Positions 46,391 through 57,999 of a DNA stretch of 64,000 bases are shown here, piece by piece. The notes under the pieces were generated by a model that was not told where the DNA came from, made no database searches, and saw only the letters and a program-made list of their open reading frames with translations. Every line of letters begins with the position of its first letter. Position 1 is the first letter of the stretch. The translations under genes were made by a program, and so were the position numbers. The stretch comes from Phyto melanocephala (Eukaryota > Arthropoda > Insecta > Diptera > Rhinophoridae): NCBI GenBank assembly GCA_941918925.1, contig OW799233.1, forward strand, positions 135,438,533 to 135,502,532. Reading direction: 5' to 3'.

Positions 46391-47262
46391 ACAAGTAAGA
46401 GTGCTATATTCGGCCGTGCCGAATCTGATAATACCCTTCACTATCATGTACATATGTAGGTATAATCCCACATCGTAGCTTATCCTGTATATCATGTTAT
46501 ACGCCAGTTTTCCGACGCCATCCTTGATTTTGATACCCATATTGATTTGGTTAAAAAAATATTATCCGCCATATTGTTTTAGATGCCATCTTGGATTTTG
46601 CAATTTTTTTAATAGTTTACTACATTATTATGGACAAGCACTTTTATTTGATAATAATATTGAGGGGGTTCAAGAAGTTACATTTTAAAATACCAGATTT
46701 GACCCATATATAAATTAATTGTCCTCCATTTTGTAGTGGCAGCCAACATAGTGCTTATATTGCGCTAGTCAAGTTCTTTCAGATAGTATCAATATTGACT
46801 CTCTCGGTTGTCTAGAAGCTGAAAAAATTGATTTTCGTTTGTAAATTTTTCACGAATATCTCTAGAGGCATATTATATCTACAAATAGCAAAGGCGCCTA
46901 TAAATTATTCTAGGGCTGAAAAATTTTAATTTTGTTGGTAAAAATATGGGAAAAAACAGAGGCAGTCGTATATATTTTGCACATATCTCAGAAAGTAATG
47001 GGGCGATTTTGCTGAATTTCAATAGCGATTCATTCCCGAATATTTCCAAAAGATTGATACTATACACAGATCTGAGGAACATATGGTTGCTTCTAAAAGT
47101 TGATTTCAACCAACGCACGGACAGACGGACTTAATCGACTAAGCTTTTCATAAGCTCTCAGAAAATATATACTTTATGGGTTCTAAAATGTAAATTGTAG
47201 AAATTACAAACGGAATGACAACCCTATATACACCCTTGTGCACCACAGGTGAAGGGTATAAT
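46391..47262 (-). mobile_element. DINE-1-like group C element, full length
   Basis: Starts ACAAGTAAGAGTGCTATATT with CGGCCGTGCCG, then 'gataatacccttcactatca', the group C interior ('gccatcttggattttgc', 'attttgtagtggcagcc') and ends with a group B-like 5' part to 'gcaccacaggtgaagggtat'. So group C shares both ends with B and differs only inside. Confidence 0.8.
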
Positions 47263-47271
47263 AAAAAGATA

Positions 47272-47568
47272 AGAAGACCTTTTTATTCCTCATGTCGATA
47301 AACTTGAGTCCTCTATCACACTCGCATCTACAGCGACGATGGCTTTTACTGTGCGCATGGTACTGGTTCGATTTGAATGAATTTTAACCAAAAGAGTCAA
47401 GTAATCATATATCGATCCATAGTACTGAGTACTACCTGCTTAGAATGAATTATAAGCACCGTTTACTTGACGATGTGCTCTATAAATTTGGTAAGCAAAG
47501 CACGAATTTTGGAGATAAATTTCCATGATTTGTAAAACTTGTTTTGGTGTAAGTCTTTGCATAGTCAT
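47272..47568 (-). pseudogene. mariner-type transposase fragment, N-terminal
   Basis: From the ATG at 47566-47568 the minus strand reads MQRLTPKQVLQIMEIYLQNS and IYRAHRQVNGAYNSF, then a stop; a further stretch has TLLVKIHSNR, VKAIVAVDASVIEDSSLST. This is the N-terminal helix-turn-helix part of a mariner-type transposase family widespread in insects (start MxRLTPEQ, later IAAV-ASV-ED). Catalytic domain absent; stops and at least one frame change. Fossil. Confidence 0.75.
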
Positions 47569-47586
47569 TTCTCAAAGTATACTAAA

Positions 47587-47819
47587 ACAAGTAAGAGCGC
47601 TTTATTCGGCCGTGCCGAATCTTATATACCCTTCACAATGTGTAGTCATGTAATAACAGTAGTTTGTATTACCATTCATCCCATATGAAATACGTAAATA
47701 CATATAAAAAACATACATACATACATATATAAAAACATCCCATTGTAAAATTATAAATTTACGTATGTATGTTAAAAAAAACAAAAACAAAAAAAAATTT
47801 TAAAAAAAATTTAAAAAAA
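47587..47819 (-). mobile_element. DINE-1-like group B 3' end, truncated
   Basis: ACAAGTAAGAGCGCTTTATT with palindrome, 'acccttcacaatgtgtagtc', stopping in the A-rich core where the next copy begins. Confidence 0.75.
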
Positions 47820-49510
47820 ACAAGTTAGAGCGCTATATTCGGCCGTGCCGAATCTCATATACCCTTCACAACGTGTAGTCATGCAATAACAGTAGTTTGT
47901 GTCACCATTCATCCCATATGAAATACGTACATACATATAAAAACATACATATATAAAAACATCCCATTGTAAAATTATAAATTCACGTATGTATGTTAAA
48001 AAACCAAAAAAAAAAAAATAAAAAATTTAAAAAAAAAAATAAAAAAAAAATTTTTAAAAAAATTATTATATATATAATATATCTATATATATAAAAGTGA
48101 ATCTCTGTGTGTGTGTGTGTGTGTGTGTGTGTTAGCTATAGACTCCGAAACTGTAAAACCGATCGGACTCAAACTTTGGCAAGTTGTTGTACACATACCA
48201 GGGAGTGTTTATGGGTGGAAAAAAGTGGGCGGGGCCACGCCCATAAAAATTAGTTATCAGTTTTAGCTACTTGCACTTGACCGATTTTTCTGAAACTTTG
48301 CACACATATCGAGCTGTCATGACTTAATAATTTGGTGATAAGAAAAGTGGGCGAAGCCTCGCCCCTAAAAAAGTTTTAATTTTGAGGTACTTGCACTAGA
48401 CCGATTTTTCTGAAACTTTGCACACATACTAAGCTGTCATAACCATATAATTTCGTGATTAGAAAAGTGGGCAGGGCCACGCCCATAAAAAAAGGTTATA
48501 ATTTTGAGGTACTTGCACCAGACCGATTTTTCTGAAACTTTGCACACATATCGAGCTGTCATGACTTAATAATTTCGTGATTAGAAAAGTGGGCAGTGCC
48601 ACGCCCATAAGAAATAGGTATCATTTTGAGGTACTTGCACTGGACCGATTATTCTGAAACTTTGTACACATATTGAGCTTTTATGACTTTACAATTTCGT
48701 GATTAGAAAAGTGGGCAGGGACACGCCCATAAAAACAATTATAATTTTGATAATTTTTGCACTTGTCCGATTCTTCTGAAACTTTGCACACATATTGAGC
48801 TGTTATGACTTTACAATTTAGTGATTAGAAAAGTGGGCAATGCCACGCCCATAAAAAAATTATAATATTTAGGATTTTGCACTTGATATTCAATTAAAGT
48901 TTAGAATGCATTTCGATTCATTAAGGGGCGTTGCAACGCGCGCCGGGTTTGGCTAGTATAATATATATAAAACAAAAAAAAAATATAAAAAAAAATTAAA
49001 AAAAATAATAAAAATATAAATAATATAAATAATATATAAAATAAAAAATAAAAAAAAATTAAAAAAAAACTTAAAAAAATTTTTTAAAAATTAAAAAAAA
49101 ATTTTTTGGCTCAGCTGGGATTCGATGCCACGTTTTCTGTAACCAGTATACACGTTTGTATGTATGTATGTTGTTGTTGTAATGTTGTTTTTGTGAAAAA
49201 AAAATCGAGGTGGTCGTGGGTTTTTGCTCATATCTCAGTGGTTTATATACCGATGTTTCTGATTTTCAATACCGATCTACTCCCGAATATTTCTGATATT
49301 TTAATACCACACCCTGGTCCAAGAGAAGTAGGGGGGCTTCAAAAAGTTGATTTCAACATACACACGGACAGACGGACAGACTGACAGAGCTTAATCGACT
49401 CCCCTATTCATAAGCTTTCAGAAAATATATTCTTTATGGGGTCGGAAATGAAAATTGTAGAAATTTCACACGGAATGACAAGCCTATATATATCCTTTTT
49501 CACTGTGTGA
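47820..49510 (-). mobile_element. DINE-1-like group B element with nested Helitron
   Basis: Left part to about 48080, Helitron 48082-48956, then A-rich core, 'ggctcagctgggattcgatg' and 'cctttttcactgtgtga' at the right end. Confidence 0.8.
48082..48956 (+). mobile_element. Non-autonomous Helitron with internal tandem repeats
   Basis: TCTATATATATAAAAGTGAA start, (GT)n, six units of about 120 nt (starts near 48221, 48340, 48461, 48582, 48703 and 48823), hairpin 'ggcgttgcaacgcgcgcc' and GGCTAG end. Same family as 5668, 7722 and 58979. Confidence 0.87.
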
Positions 49511-49511
49511 A

Positions 49512-49868
49512 TCAATAATTTTACAATTATCCCTATCCGAAGTTCTATATTGGCCGAACGTAGTTTCCAACAGAGACCTCTGGCAAAGAACAGGTGAAAT
49601 ACTAATTCGCATAGAAACTGCAAAGAGGAAATGGAGCTGGGTTGGTCATATTTTGAGAAGACCCCATGATGATATATCAAAGATGGCAATTGACTGGAAC
49701 CCTCATGGCAGCAGAAGAAGAGGTAGACCAGCTAACACCTGGAGAAGGCAACTAGAATCCGAAATTAGCGAAACAAGAAGAACTTGGTCTGAGATCAGAC
49801 TAATCGCACAGGACAGATCCCAATGGAAGAATTTCGTTACGGCCCTTTGTTCCAATTTGGAACCATAG
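49512..49868 (+). pseudogene. Non-LTR retrotransposon ORF2, C-terminal tail
   Basis: A 118-codon open frame without ATG, ending TAG. It reads VLYWPNVVSNRDLWQRTGE, RKWSWVGHILRRP, RRRGRPANTWRRQLESE, TWSEIRLIAQDRSQW and a final LC. This order (SN-LW-RTG, W-WIGH-LR, RGRP-TWRR, AQDR-W) is the usual C-terminus of a large group of non-LTR retrotransposon reverse transcriptases. Only this tail is present, inserted where the group B element ends at 49510; there is no long poly-A after it. It differs in type from the LINE at 20-21 kb. Base composition is clearly less AT-rich than its surroundings. Confidence 0.8.
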
Positions 49869-49900
49869 GAATCAATATATATATAAGTTCTATATATCTA

Positions 49901-50353
49901 ACAAGTAAGAGCATTATATTAGGCTGCGCGAATTTTTGATGCCCACCAACTAGTTTGTGTGCTTTTTAGTACAAAATTTATAATGTTGTTATTAATAATA
50001 ATTACTATGGAATACTATATACTAAAATATGTATTACTTTCTTTGTGTAAAACTTTTTTCTACTCAAGAAATGTAATGAAATTTTATCGCTCTACGTCAA
50101 TGCGTTTAGACACAACCGCATTTTGTTCGATGTTGGAATGACATTGTTTTTTTGACCTACTCTTGCATTATGCGCTATAACTCTCTTTCTAATATACCGA
50201 ATCAGCACCAAACAAACCTTGTGTATTTATAAGATATAAGGACTCAGAAAATATATATTTTATGGGGTCTAAAATGGATATTTCGATGTGTTACAAACAG
50301 AATGATCAAACTAATATACCCCCACACCATTTATTTGCTTGTGGGTATAAAAA
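49901..50353 (-). mobile_element. DINE-1-like group A element, internally deleted
   Basis: Degraded ACAAGTAAGAGCATTATATT start and 5' end 'tttgcttgtgggtataaaaa' at the right. The central units are lost. Confidence 0.7.
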
Positions 50354-50584
50354 TTGTTAATATTATGTAGGAAATCCTTTGTTTTTTGACACCTCAGATC
50401 ATTTTTGGGCAAGCATAATACTAAATGTCCGCAACGTTACTCCGGAATATATAAAAGTTTAGCTTAATTTTTTGTATTAGCTGCTTGAATATATTTTTTA
50501 ATATCGTTCCATAAATTTTCTATCGGATTTCGGTGGCCACTCAGGCACTTTTATATTTTTCTCCTTTAAGCATATACTCATTTT
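50354..50584 (-). pseudogene. Tc1/mariner transposase C-terminal fragment
   Basis: On the minus strand 50464-50523 reads PIENLWNDIKKYIQAANTKN then TAA (stop codon 50464-50466), the hallmark end of Tc1-type transposases (normally SPDLNPIENLW). A WPP lies just upstream with a small deletion in place of the SPDL residues. About 110 nt of possible 3' non-coding sequence follows. Wedged between two group A copies; no TIR confirmed. Confidence 0.7.
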
Positions 50585-50585
50585 A

Positions 50586-51270
50586 AGGGTATACTCATTT
50601 TGTCTTTACGTTTGTTACTCAGCGAAATAATTGTTTTAGACCCCATAAAGTATATATTTTCTGAGTTCTGGTTCCATTTTAGGACGATTTACCTATGTCC
50701 GTCCGTCTGTCCATAGATAGAGCTCGAGCCGAAAACGTGAAGAAGATCAAATTTTGCCAGAGTATTTCTTATACACAAGGTTTGTTTGGTATTGAAAATG
50801 GGCTAAATCGGTGTATTAGGAAGAGAGTTATAGCTTGTAATGCAAGAGTGGATCAAAAAAAAAAATATCCTTGCTTTTCAATCAAAAGATTTGTTGTAAT
50901 GGAAAATTAAGGTAACACGCCTACCTCCCATATAACGCTTTATCTCAAATTCACATAATTTCTCAATGGACAAAGATTTAAGAATAACAATGGACTCTAT
51001 ATATCGCAGTAAAAAGGAGTTAGTAGTATAACTCATTGTGTACAAATACTTAACGTTTCATTGTACTTAAGACTAAATTTATGAAAATAAATTAATAGCA
51101 AATCAAAGTCACACAAAGAAGATAACACATATTTCAGGATAACGAGATTATATGATCGCTATGAGATCACTGTTAATAACAAAATAATAAATTTTATGCT
51201 ATAAACGTACACAAATTTGGTGGTGGGTATCATAAATTTGGAACAGTTGAATAAAGTGCTCTTACTTGTT
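50586..51270 (+). mobile_element. DINE-1-like group A element, short old copy
   Basis: Starts with a degraded 'aagggtatactcattttgtc', then 'gaccccataaagtatatatt' and 'gtccgtccgtctgtcc', part of one internal unit, and ends 'ggtggtgggtatcataaatt' with GTGCTCTTACTTGTT. Confidence 0.7.
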
Positions 51271-52590
51271 TATTTTTAAAAATTCCAATATCCTTACACA
51301 TGATAATACCTTTTATATTTATGCCATGGTTTATAATATTAACTTAAACTTAATAAAAATTTCAGGTATACTTTTTGTCTACACAAAAGTATTCTTTGTT
51401 TACACAAAATAATTCTTTGTTTACACAAAAAAATTATTTGCTTACACAAAAATATTCAATACACTTTCCGTTTATATACATTTTCAATGAAACTACATAT
51501 GTATATTGTTAGAATATGGGATTTTCCATTTTTTTTATTAGCTATACCTTTTGGAAGAATAAAAGTTATATTTTTTCTTAAATCAATATTTTACACGTGT
51601 CACTATAAATTTATTTGCAAAGCAAAAATACAATTTCCATTTAACACACTTATACCTTGATTTGTGTCGTTAATTGGACCAGTGTAAACACCGAGAAAAA
51701 AGCAAATCGAAGCATTTTTTTCACATGCATTCTTTGAATAGTCTACCATAATGCAGATAGGCACATTAACGACGCAGTTCGATATAAAGACAACGCAAAA
51801 CGGGGTATTAGTGTCACTCTAAATAATGAAAGAAAAAACCCATTTTTATTTACTTAGTTTTTGATAATAAAAGTGTCTGTGCAAATTTGTTTCTTATTTA
51901 AACATTTTATAAAATTTCTCATCAGTGATGTCAATTATAAAAAAGTAGTAAATTCTTTCTTTTTTTATGTTATTCATGTTTTAAATTTATTGCAAAAAAA
52001 ATATTAAAAACAGTTTGTAAAAGCAGCCACAAATATTCCATTTTAAGACCACGATGATGCAGCATTTATTTATTAAAATACTTGATCAAACTAATGTTTG
52101 AAAATTAATTTTTTGATTAAATTGAAGGAAGTTTCCAATATTTGTATTGATGGCCCAGTATTAGATAGAAATGTCCAAAATTTCGATTACAAAAAAAAAA
52201 TTGACTGAAATTTTCTTTTATTCAAATTACAAGTCATTTTTCAGACACTTCTTTCTATATATACATCATTATTGCAATCTTAAATAAAACTGAGTATTAC
52301 CCTTTAGTGTGAAGGAAATCATTAGCAACTTTGTACAAACATCTACATGCAAAATTTTTGCAAACAAATGACACAAAATATATTCATACTAGTGGACCCA
52401 ACGGACATTTTCCTGCATTATATTTCAAGCGATTAGGATATTAAGCAAAGTGTGAAAGCCATTTAGTTGCAGTATAGATAAATAACTTAGATACCGATTA
52501 AAGCGTCATCTGCCAGACTGACTTGTGAACGGAAAAAATCTCCGTGACTGTATTTATCAACATAGAAAACATCAGCGATATATATCAATG
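51271..52590. other. Intergenic DNA with a minisatellite, no gene seen
   Basis: AT-rich. 52391-52420 ('actagtggacccaacggaca') looks like an inverted Helitron-type 3' end, but no partner end was found. Confidence 0.45.
51374..51452 (+). repeat. Minisatellite, ~21-nt unit, about four copies
   Basis: Units of the type TTTGTTTACACAAAAtaATTC repeat with small changes between 51374 and 51452. Confidence 0.7.
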
Positions 52591-54060
52591 TTTTTATACC
52601 CACCAGTAAAGAAATGGTGTGGGGGTATATGTATTTTGTGATTCGCTTGTTACACATCGAAATATTAATTTTAGACCCCATAGAGTATATATTTTCTGAA
52701 TCCTGGTTTCATTACTACGATCTAGATATGTCCGTCAGTCTAACCGCCCGTTAAAGACACAATAGGGGAATAAAATATTTGGTATTTAAAATAGACTAAA
52801 TCGGTTTATCGAACAGACTAGTTCGAACAGAAATGTCTTTCTGACATCAAATAATAATTAAATTAAACAATATAAATTTTATAACGTTTAATCTGTACTG
52901 CAGTATAAGACCTCTTAGTATTTTGTACGGTAGAACAAACGAATAAATAAAATGCGATTGCGTCTAAACTCAATGAAATAAAGTAATAAAATTTCACAGT
53001 ATAAGATATCACAGATATATTGGGTAAAGCATACAAGCTTTAACATAAACTCATATGCTTTCTATATGAACAATCAGTTTAGAAGTATATGGGAGTTTAT
53101 AATGCAATATCTAAGTTAAATTCATTACCAGAAATAACTTTGGCACGCCCACTTCAACTCCCATTTTTTTTTATAATCTACTATTAACAAAACTTAAATG
53201 CTCAATTCTATTGGATATAGATTTTGAAAAAATAAAGCATTCTATAATGTAACATCTAAGTAGAACTCATAAGAAATTACTTTAACGTTCAATTCTTACA
53301 TAACTTACTTCTAGTAAAATTTAAAAGCTCAGAAAACGGACAGAGTTAAATTTATGGTGATAAAATTTCGTGATGGTGATTTAACAACTTCCTGATCAAT
53401 GTTGATTTAATAACAATAATGAAGGTGACACGCCCACCTTCCATATTACGCCTTTGCTTAAATTTAAATAACTTCCATATGAACAAAGATTTTGGACGAA
53501 TAAAAGAATATGTATTGAAATGTCTAAGTTAAATTTTAAGAATAAATTATTTTGACACGCCTAGTTATATACCCTCTTCTCATAAAAACTACTACTAATT
53601 AAATTTAAAAGCTCATTAAGCTATAGAAATTTACGATACTGAAATTTGTACAGATATAACTTTCTGGTTGATATTATTATAGTACCGCTCCTTAACAAAG
53701 GTTAGTATGACATGCCTATTTTAAAGTCAACCTCTTACATATGTTATATATAATCTACTATTAATACAATTTTAAAACTCGTAAAACGACAAAAATATAT
53801 ATACGGAGCTGAAACTTCTTCAGTGTATTTCTGGCTAATATGACCTCAAAAACAAACAAAAAATCATGTGACACGCCTACTTTGGCGCCGACATTCAATA
53901 AAAGGCCTTTGCTTAGATAAATATAATTTCTTTATGGATAAAGATTTTAAATGAAAAAGAACTCAATGTTTTATTATTAAAGTTAAATTCATTTATAAGA
54001 TTACCTTGATACGCCTACTTTAACTCACACCTTTTATATAAAGCATACTCCTTATTTTTC
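52591..54060 (+). mobile_element. DINE-1-like group A-related element, old
   Basis: 5' end TTTTTATACCCACCAGTAAAG with hairpin GGTGTGGGGGTAT, then 'accccatagagtatatattt' and several diverged internal units ('cacgcccacttcaactccca', 'gacacgcctactttggcgcc'). No 3' end before the transposase fossil at 54190. More diverged than the other A copies. Confidence 0.65.
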
Positions 54061-54189
54061 CATGGGAATTGTAATGTGGAATTTTAAACGCATATGATTC
54101 CGGTTACAATACAATTAACGCAAGATTTGAATTTGGCGCTATTCGTTGGTCAAATGTTGGGTTGCCAACCCTAAAAAAAACAGTTCGAC

Positions 54190-54975
54190 AGCTGGCAGTT
54201 TGAGGTTAGTAAAAATGGAGCGTTACACGATAAAACAACGTGTCTTCATTATTAAACAATATATCAAAAATAAAAAAAAGCTTTGCGGCCGCAGTTCGAA
54301 AATTTCATAAAAAGCATCATTGGAATAGTGTTTAAACATTATCAGCTGTCACTTAATTAATTGAAAATTTAAGAAGACTGGATCCATTGAAGACGCTAAA
54401 CACACCGGTCGTTCAAAAACAACCCGTTCAAATGTCAATATCGAAGCATTGCGTGTTCCTGTTTGGTGCGGTTTTTGCGCTGGAGACATAATTGGACCAT
54501 ACTTGTATTAAAATATGGCTGGTGCTCTATAGCGTGACATAACACAGTTCTTTCTGCCGAAATTGGATGATATTAATGTGGCCAATGTGTGATTTCAAAA
54601 AGACGACACCACATGCCATATAGCCAGGGAAACAATTCAATCACGCAGTAATTCTTTCGTTTCGGTGATCGGAATTCGACCCAAGATCGAGTGATTTAAC
54701 ACCACTATATTACTTTTTATGGGGTTATTTTAAATCACAGGTCTATATCAACAAGCAAAAACACCCGTGCATTGAAGGAGGATATTCAACGCTACTTAAG
54801 TAAATTCAGCCACATTTATGTAAAATGGTCATTAAAAATTTTGGCAAACGACAAAAACGTAGAGGTTATTCTATAAATATCCCTATTATATTTATCATTC
54901 AATAAAAAATAACAATCAAAAGACTAAAAACGTTATTTTCTATTCGATTAAAATTTTGCTTCAGTTTTAGGACAC
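54190..54975 (+). pseudogene. mariner-type transposase, decayed
   Basis: Starts MERYTIKQRVFIIKQYIKN at 54216, continues in broken frames with KTGSIEDAKHTGRSKTTRS and NVNIEALR. It then jumps over a missing middle to VWCGFCAGDIIGPY, FFLPKLDDINVANV, QKDDTTCH and a C-terminal LKEDIQRYLS. These are blocks of an insect mariner-type transposase with a helix-turn-helix start. The first catalytic Asp region (DEAHF) lies in the deleted part; the second, QQDGATCH, is altered. Many stops. The right end 'ttaggacacccttta' may be part of a TIR. Confidence 0.8.
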
Positions 54976-55075
54976 CCTTTACTTACCCGATTATTATAAA
55001 GTGACATGCCCACACAAATTTAAAATGATTTTTAGTTATCGTTAAAATAGAACATTGCGGGAAAAGAAATTGGTC

Positions 55076-55146
55076 GGTATAACTCCTATTGTAGAAATAC
55101 ACTTATACACCTTTACTTAATGTAAGAAATACACTTATACACCTTT
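55076..55146 (+). repeat. Tandem duplication of ~36 nt, two copies
   Basis: 'aatacacttatacaccttta' occurs twice with 'cttaatgtaagaa' following each time. Confidence 0.75.
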
Positions 55147-55320
55147 ACTTAATGTAAGAAAGTAATTTACACAAAAAAATTATTGCTTGAAATTGTTTAA
55201 CTTATTTATTTTTTGATTTATTTTTAATTTCTTATTATATTTTTATTTAATAATTTACTAGATTATTCGGGATATGGTCCCATAATTTTTCAATGATATT
55301 TATTTGGTTGTTGGGTTTAA

Positions 55321-55370
55321 GCTAGTTTATATGCATTTCACTGGTTCTTATGCCAGATCATCAGTAAACC
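55321..55370 (-). ncRNA. Hammerhead-ribozyme-like motif (copy 2)
   Basis: On the minus strand: GGUUUA, CUGAUGA, UCUGG...CCAGU stem II, GAAA, UGCAUA, UAAACU. Stem I pairs GGUUUA with UAAACU (five Watson-Crick pairs and one G-U). Compared with copy 1, a C-G pair is replaced by U-A, which keeps pairing. Flanked by the same 'ggttgttg(t/g)gtttaagct' sequence as copy 1, so both derive from the same element. Confidence 0.7.
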
Positions 55371-55858
55371 TGAACCTAAATAATTGATTTAATAAATATT
55401 TTAAATAAATTTAATAAAAACTTTAATTATAACAGTGCTTAATATAATTAAAAATATTTTTTAAAGATTTCAACAATTTTCATTAACTACTTTGTTCTAT
55501 TTCAATTGATATTTTTTTCAATATTTATTCAAATAAAAACATTTATTTTCATTTAATTAATAATATCATTTTATTAATTGGAGCCAAATCAATTATTAAT
55601 AATAATTTTGTGAACAAAGTTCAAATTTATTTTTTTAACAAAAAAAGTAAAACATATTTGAATATTAAGATGTTATATATATATATTTATTTATTTATTT
55701 TTTTTTATTTATTTATTTATTAATTAATTTATTTATTTATTATTCTATAGCGATTGCAATTATAATTAAAACAAACAATTTCGTGTGGGCAGTAATGATA
55801 TGTTATACTGTACATACAAATTGGGATTTTATTTATTTAATTAAAACTTCAAGTTATA
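55371..55858. other. Very AT-rich DNA, TTTA-rich tract
   Basis: No gene. 55676-55742 is largely TTTA and TATA repeats. Confidence 0.6.
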
Positions 55859-56672
55859 ACAAGTAAGAGTGCTATATTCGGCCATGCCGAATCTTATATA
55901 CCCTTCACAACGTGTAGTCATGCAATAACAGTAGTTTGTATCACCATTCATCCCATATGAAATACGTACATACATATAAAAAACATACATATATAAAAAC
56001 ATCCCATTGTAAAATTATAAATTTACGTATGTATGTTAAAAAAAAAATAAAAATTTAAAAAAAATTAAAAAAAAAATTTTAAAAAAAATTAAAAAAAAAA
56101 TTTTAAAAAAAATTTAAAAAAAAATTAAAAAAATTTTAAAAAAATTAATTAAAATATATATAATAAATATAAAACAAACAAAAATAAATAAAAATATAAA
56201 TAAAATATTAAATAAAAAATAAAAAAAAATAAAAAAAAAATTTTTTTTGGCTCAGCTGGGATTCGATGCCACGTTTTCTCTAACCAGTATACACGTTTGT
56301 ATGTATGTATGTTGTTGTTGTAATGTTGTTTTTGTAAAAAAAAATCGAGGTGGTCGTGGGTTTTTGCTCATATCTCAGTTGTTTATGTACTGATATTTCT
56401 GATTTTCAATAGCGATCTACTCCCGAATATTTCTGATATTTTGATACCTCACCCGGGTCCAAGCGATGTCGGGGGGGGCTTCAAAAAGTTGATTTCAACA
56501 TACACACGGACAGACGGTCAGACGGACAGACTGACAAGGCCTAATCGACTCCCCTATTCATAAGCTTTCAGAAAATATATACTTTATGGTGTCGGAAATG
56601 AAAATTGTAGAAATTTCACACGGAATGACAAACCTATATATACCCTTTTTCACTGTGTGAAGGGTATAAAAA
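55859..56672 (-). mobile_element. DINE-1-like group B element, full length
   Basis: ACAAGTAAGAGTGCTATATT, CGGCCATGCCG palindrome, A/T-rich core, 'ggctcagctgggattcgatg', 'tcgtgggtttttgctcatat', ending 'cactgtgtgaagggtataaa'. Shows what the Penelope target looked like before insertion. Confidence 0.83.
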
Positions 56673-57071
56673 GGAACTTATGTTTTACGGTATTATATTT
56701 TCTAGTACAAAAAGTATTGAAGAATAACTAAGAGTTAAAAAAAAATACAGAATATTTTCAAGTAATTATTTAGATTGTAAAATTTGACGGTTTGGTTTGA
56801 TAAATGCGCAATGAATTAAACCCCAAACGCTAGATATATATTCAATTATCAGCGAAACATAAATCAGTTAATTTTTTTATTTTTATTTTTTTTATTTTCT
56901 TTTTGCTCACGGAATCTCATTTTAATTTCTAACAAACAGTTTTATTACAGAAATACATATTTGTACCTTAAGTTATAATATTATTGCATTTGGCGTATAA
57001 TTAAACAAAAATTGAAAAAATCATAATGGCGGTGCTAAAAGCACAAAGTTGATAACTCTAGTTCTAATTAC
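56673..57071. other. Upstream region of K6
   Basis: AT-rich, no repeat or other gene recognised. Confidence 0.5.
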
Positions 57072-57080
57072 TATTTAAAA
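57072..57080 (+). promoter_or_regulatory. TATA-like box of K6
   Basis: TATTTAAAA, 36 nt before the ATG; weaker than the TATAAAAG of the sisters and closer to the start codon. Confidence 0.45.
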
Positions 57081-57115
57081 AGCACTTGAAAACTAAATTC
57101 TCAGTCCATTTCGAA

Positions 57116-57658
57116 ATGTTGTGCGTCAAGTTGTTCTTTGTTATCGCCGTCATCTTGTGCTTATTGCCTAAGGAATCACAAGTAACAGGCATTTTTGCGT
57201 TGGCTTATCATTTAAAGCAATGTTCACATTATGAAAATACCGTTTACACCATAGGTGGTAATGAATGCCATATATTCCGTAATCCTTGTTTTGTAAAGAA
57301 ATACATCCGTGACCAGCGCAATACTAACAAACCATGTAATATTTTTTTAAATTAATTTCATTAAAACATTTAACAGTTGTAATTTTAAACTTTTCTTTAA
57401 AAAGGTTTGTCACTGACTACCAAGGCTGGTTGCCAAGCCATATGTCCTAAAGATTGTGGTACAAAAAAAAATCCTGTGTGTGGTGAATACGCTGGTTTGT
57501 ATGCACCTTATGAAAATGATTGCGAGCTTAGAAGGGCTGCCTGTGTTAATGGGTTATGTAAGTATTGCATTTAGTTTGACATTCATATTTTGTAATAATA
57601 TAAATATTTTACAGCCATCATTAAGGTTCCAATTAGTAAATGTTCCTACAGTGGTTAA
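57116..57658 (+). CDS. K6: secreted double-Kazal protein, 138 aa
   Basis: Plus-strand exons 57116-57335, 57405-57557 and 57615-57658; donors GTAATA and GTAAGT, phase-1 introns. ATG at 57116 chosen by comparison with the sisters and because it starts a signal peptide (LFFVIAVILCLL core). The first module has QCSHYEN, IGGNECHIFRNPC; exon 2 begins CLSLTTK, adding a Cys at the junction, then CPKDCGTKKNPVCGEYAG and NDCELRRAAC. Predicted P1 is Thr. Exon 3 encodes SIIKVPISKC and ends YSG. First gene of the plus-strand pair; AATAAA at 57789-57794 may be its poly-A signal. Intact. Two Cys differ from the family pattern, so its disulfides may differ. Confidence 0.88.
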
Positions 57659-57999
57659 ATTTTTAGTAGCAGCGAACATTTTCTACATTTAAAGGCATGC
57701 AGTGTTGAAAACTTTACAACAATTGGTTAACCTCAATTTAATTAAAACTTAATGCTGAAATAACAATATTAAATAACTAATAATAACTAATAAAAAACAA
57801 TAACTTTTTATTTGAATATTATTTAAACAGCAATTTTATTTAATAAAGTTCATCTTACATATGAATAGGCAAGTATTAATAGAGGTATTTGTGGTGGTAT
57901 GCAGAGTTGCCTTACAGCAAGCAAAAATTAAAAGTATATGGTGAGGGCAAATGAAATCTACAACATAAATACTAGATTTCATGATAAATGAATTATTAA
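57659..57999. other. K6 3' region and spacer
   Basis: Contains the AATAAA at 57789-57794; otherwise no gene or repeat seen. Confidence 0.5.
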
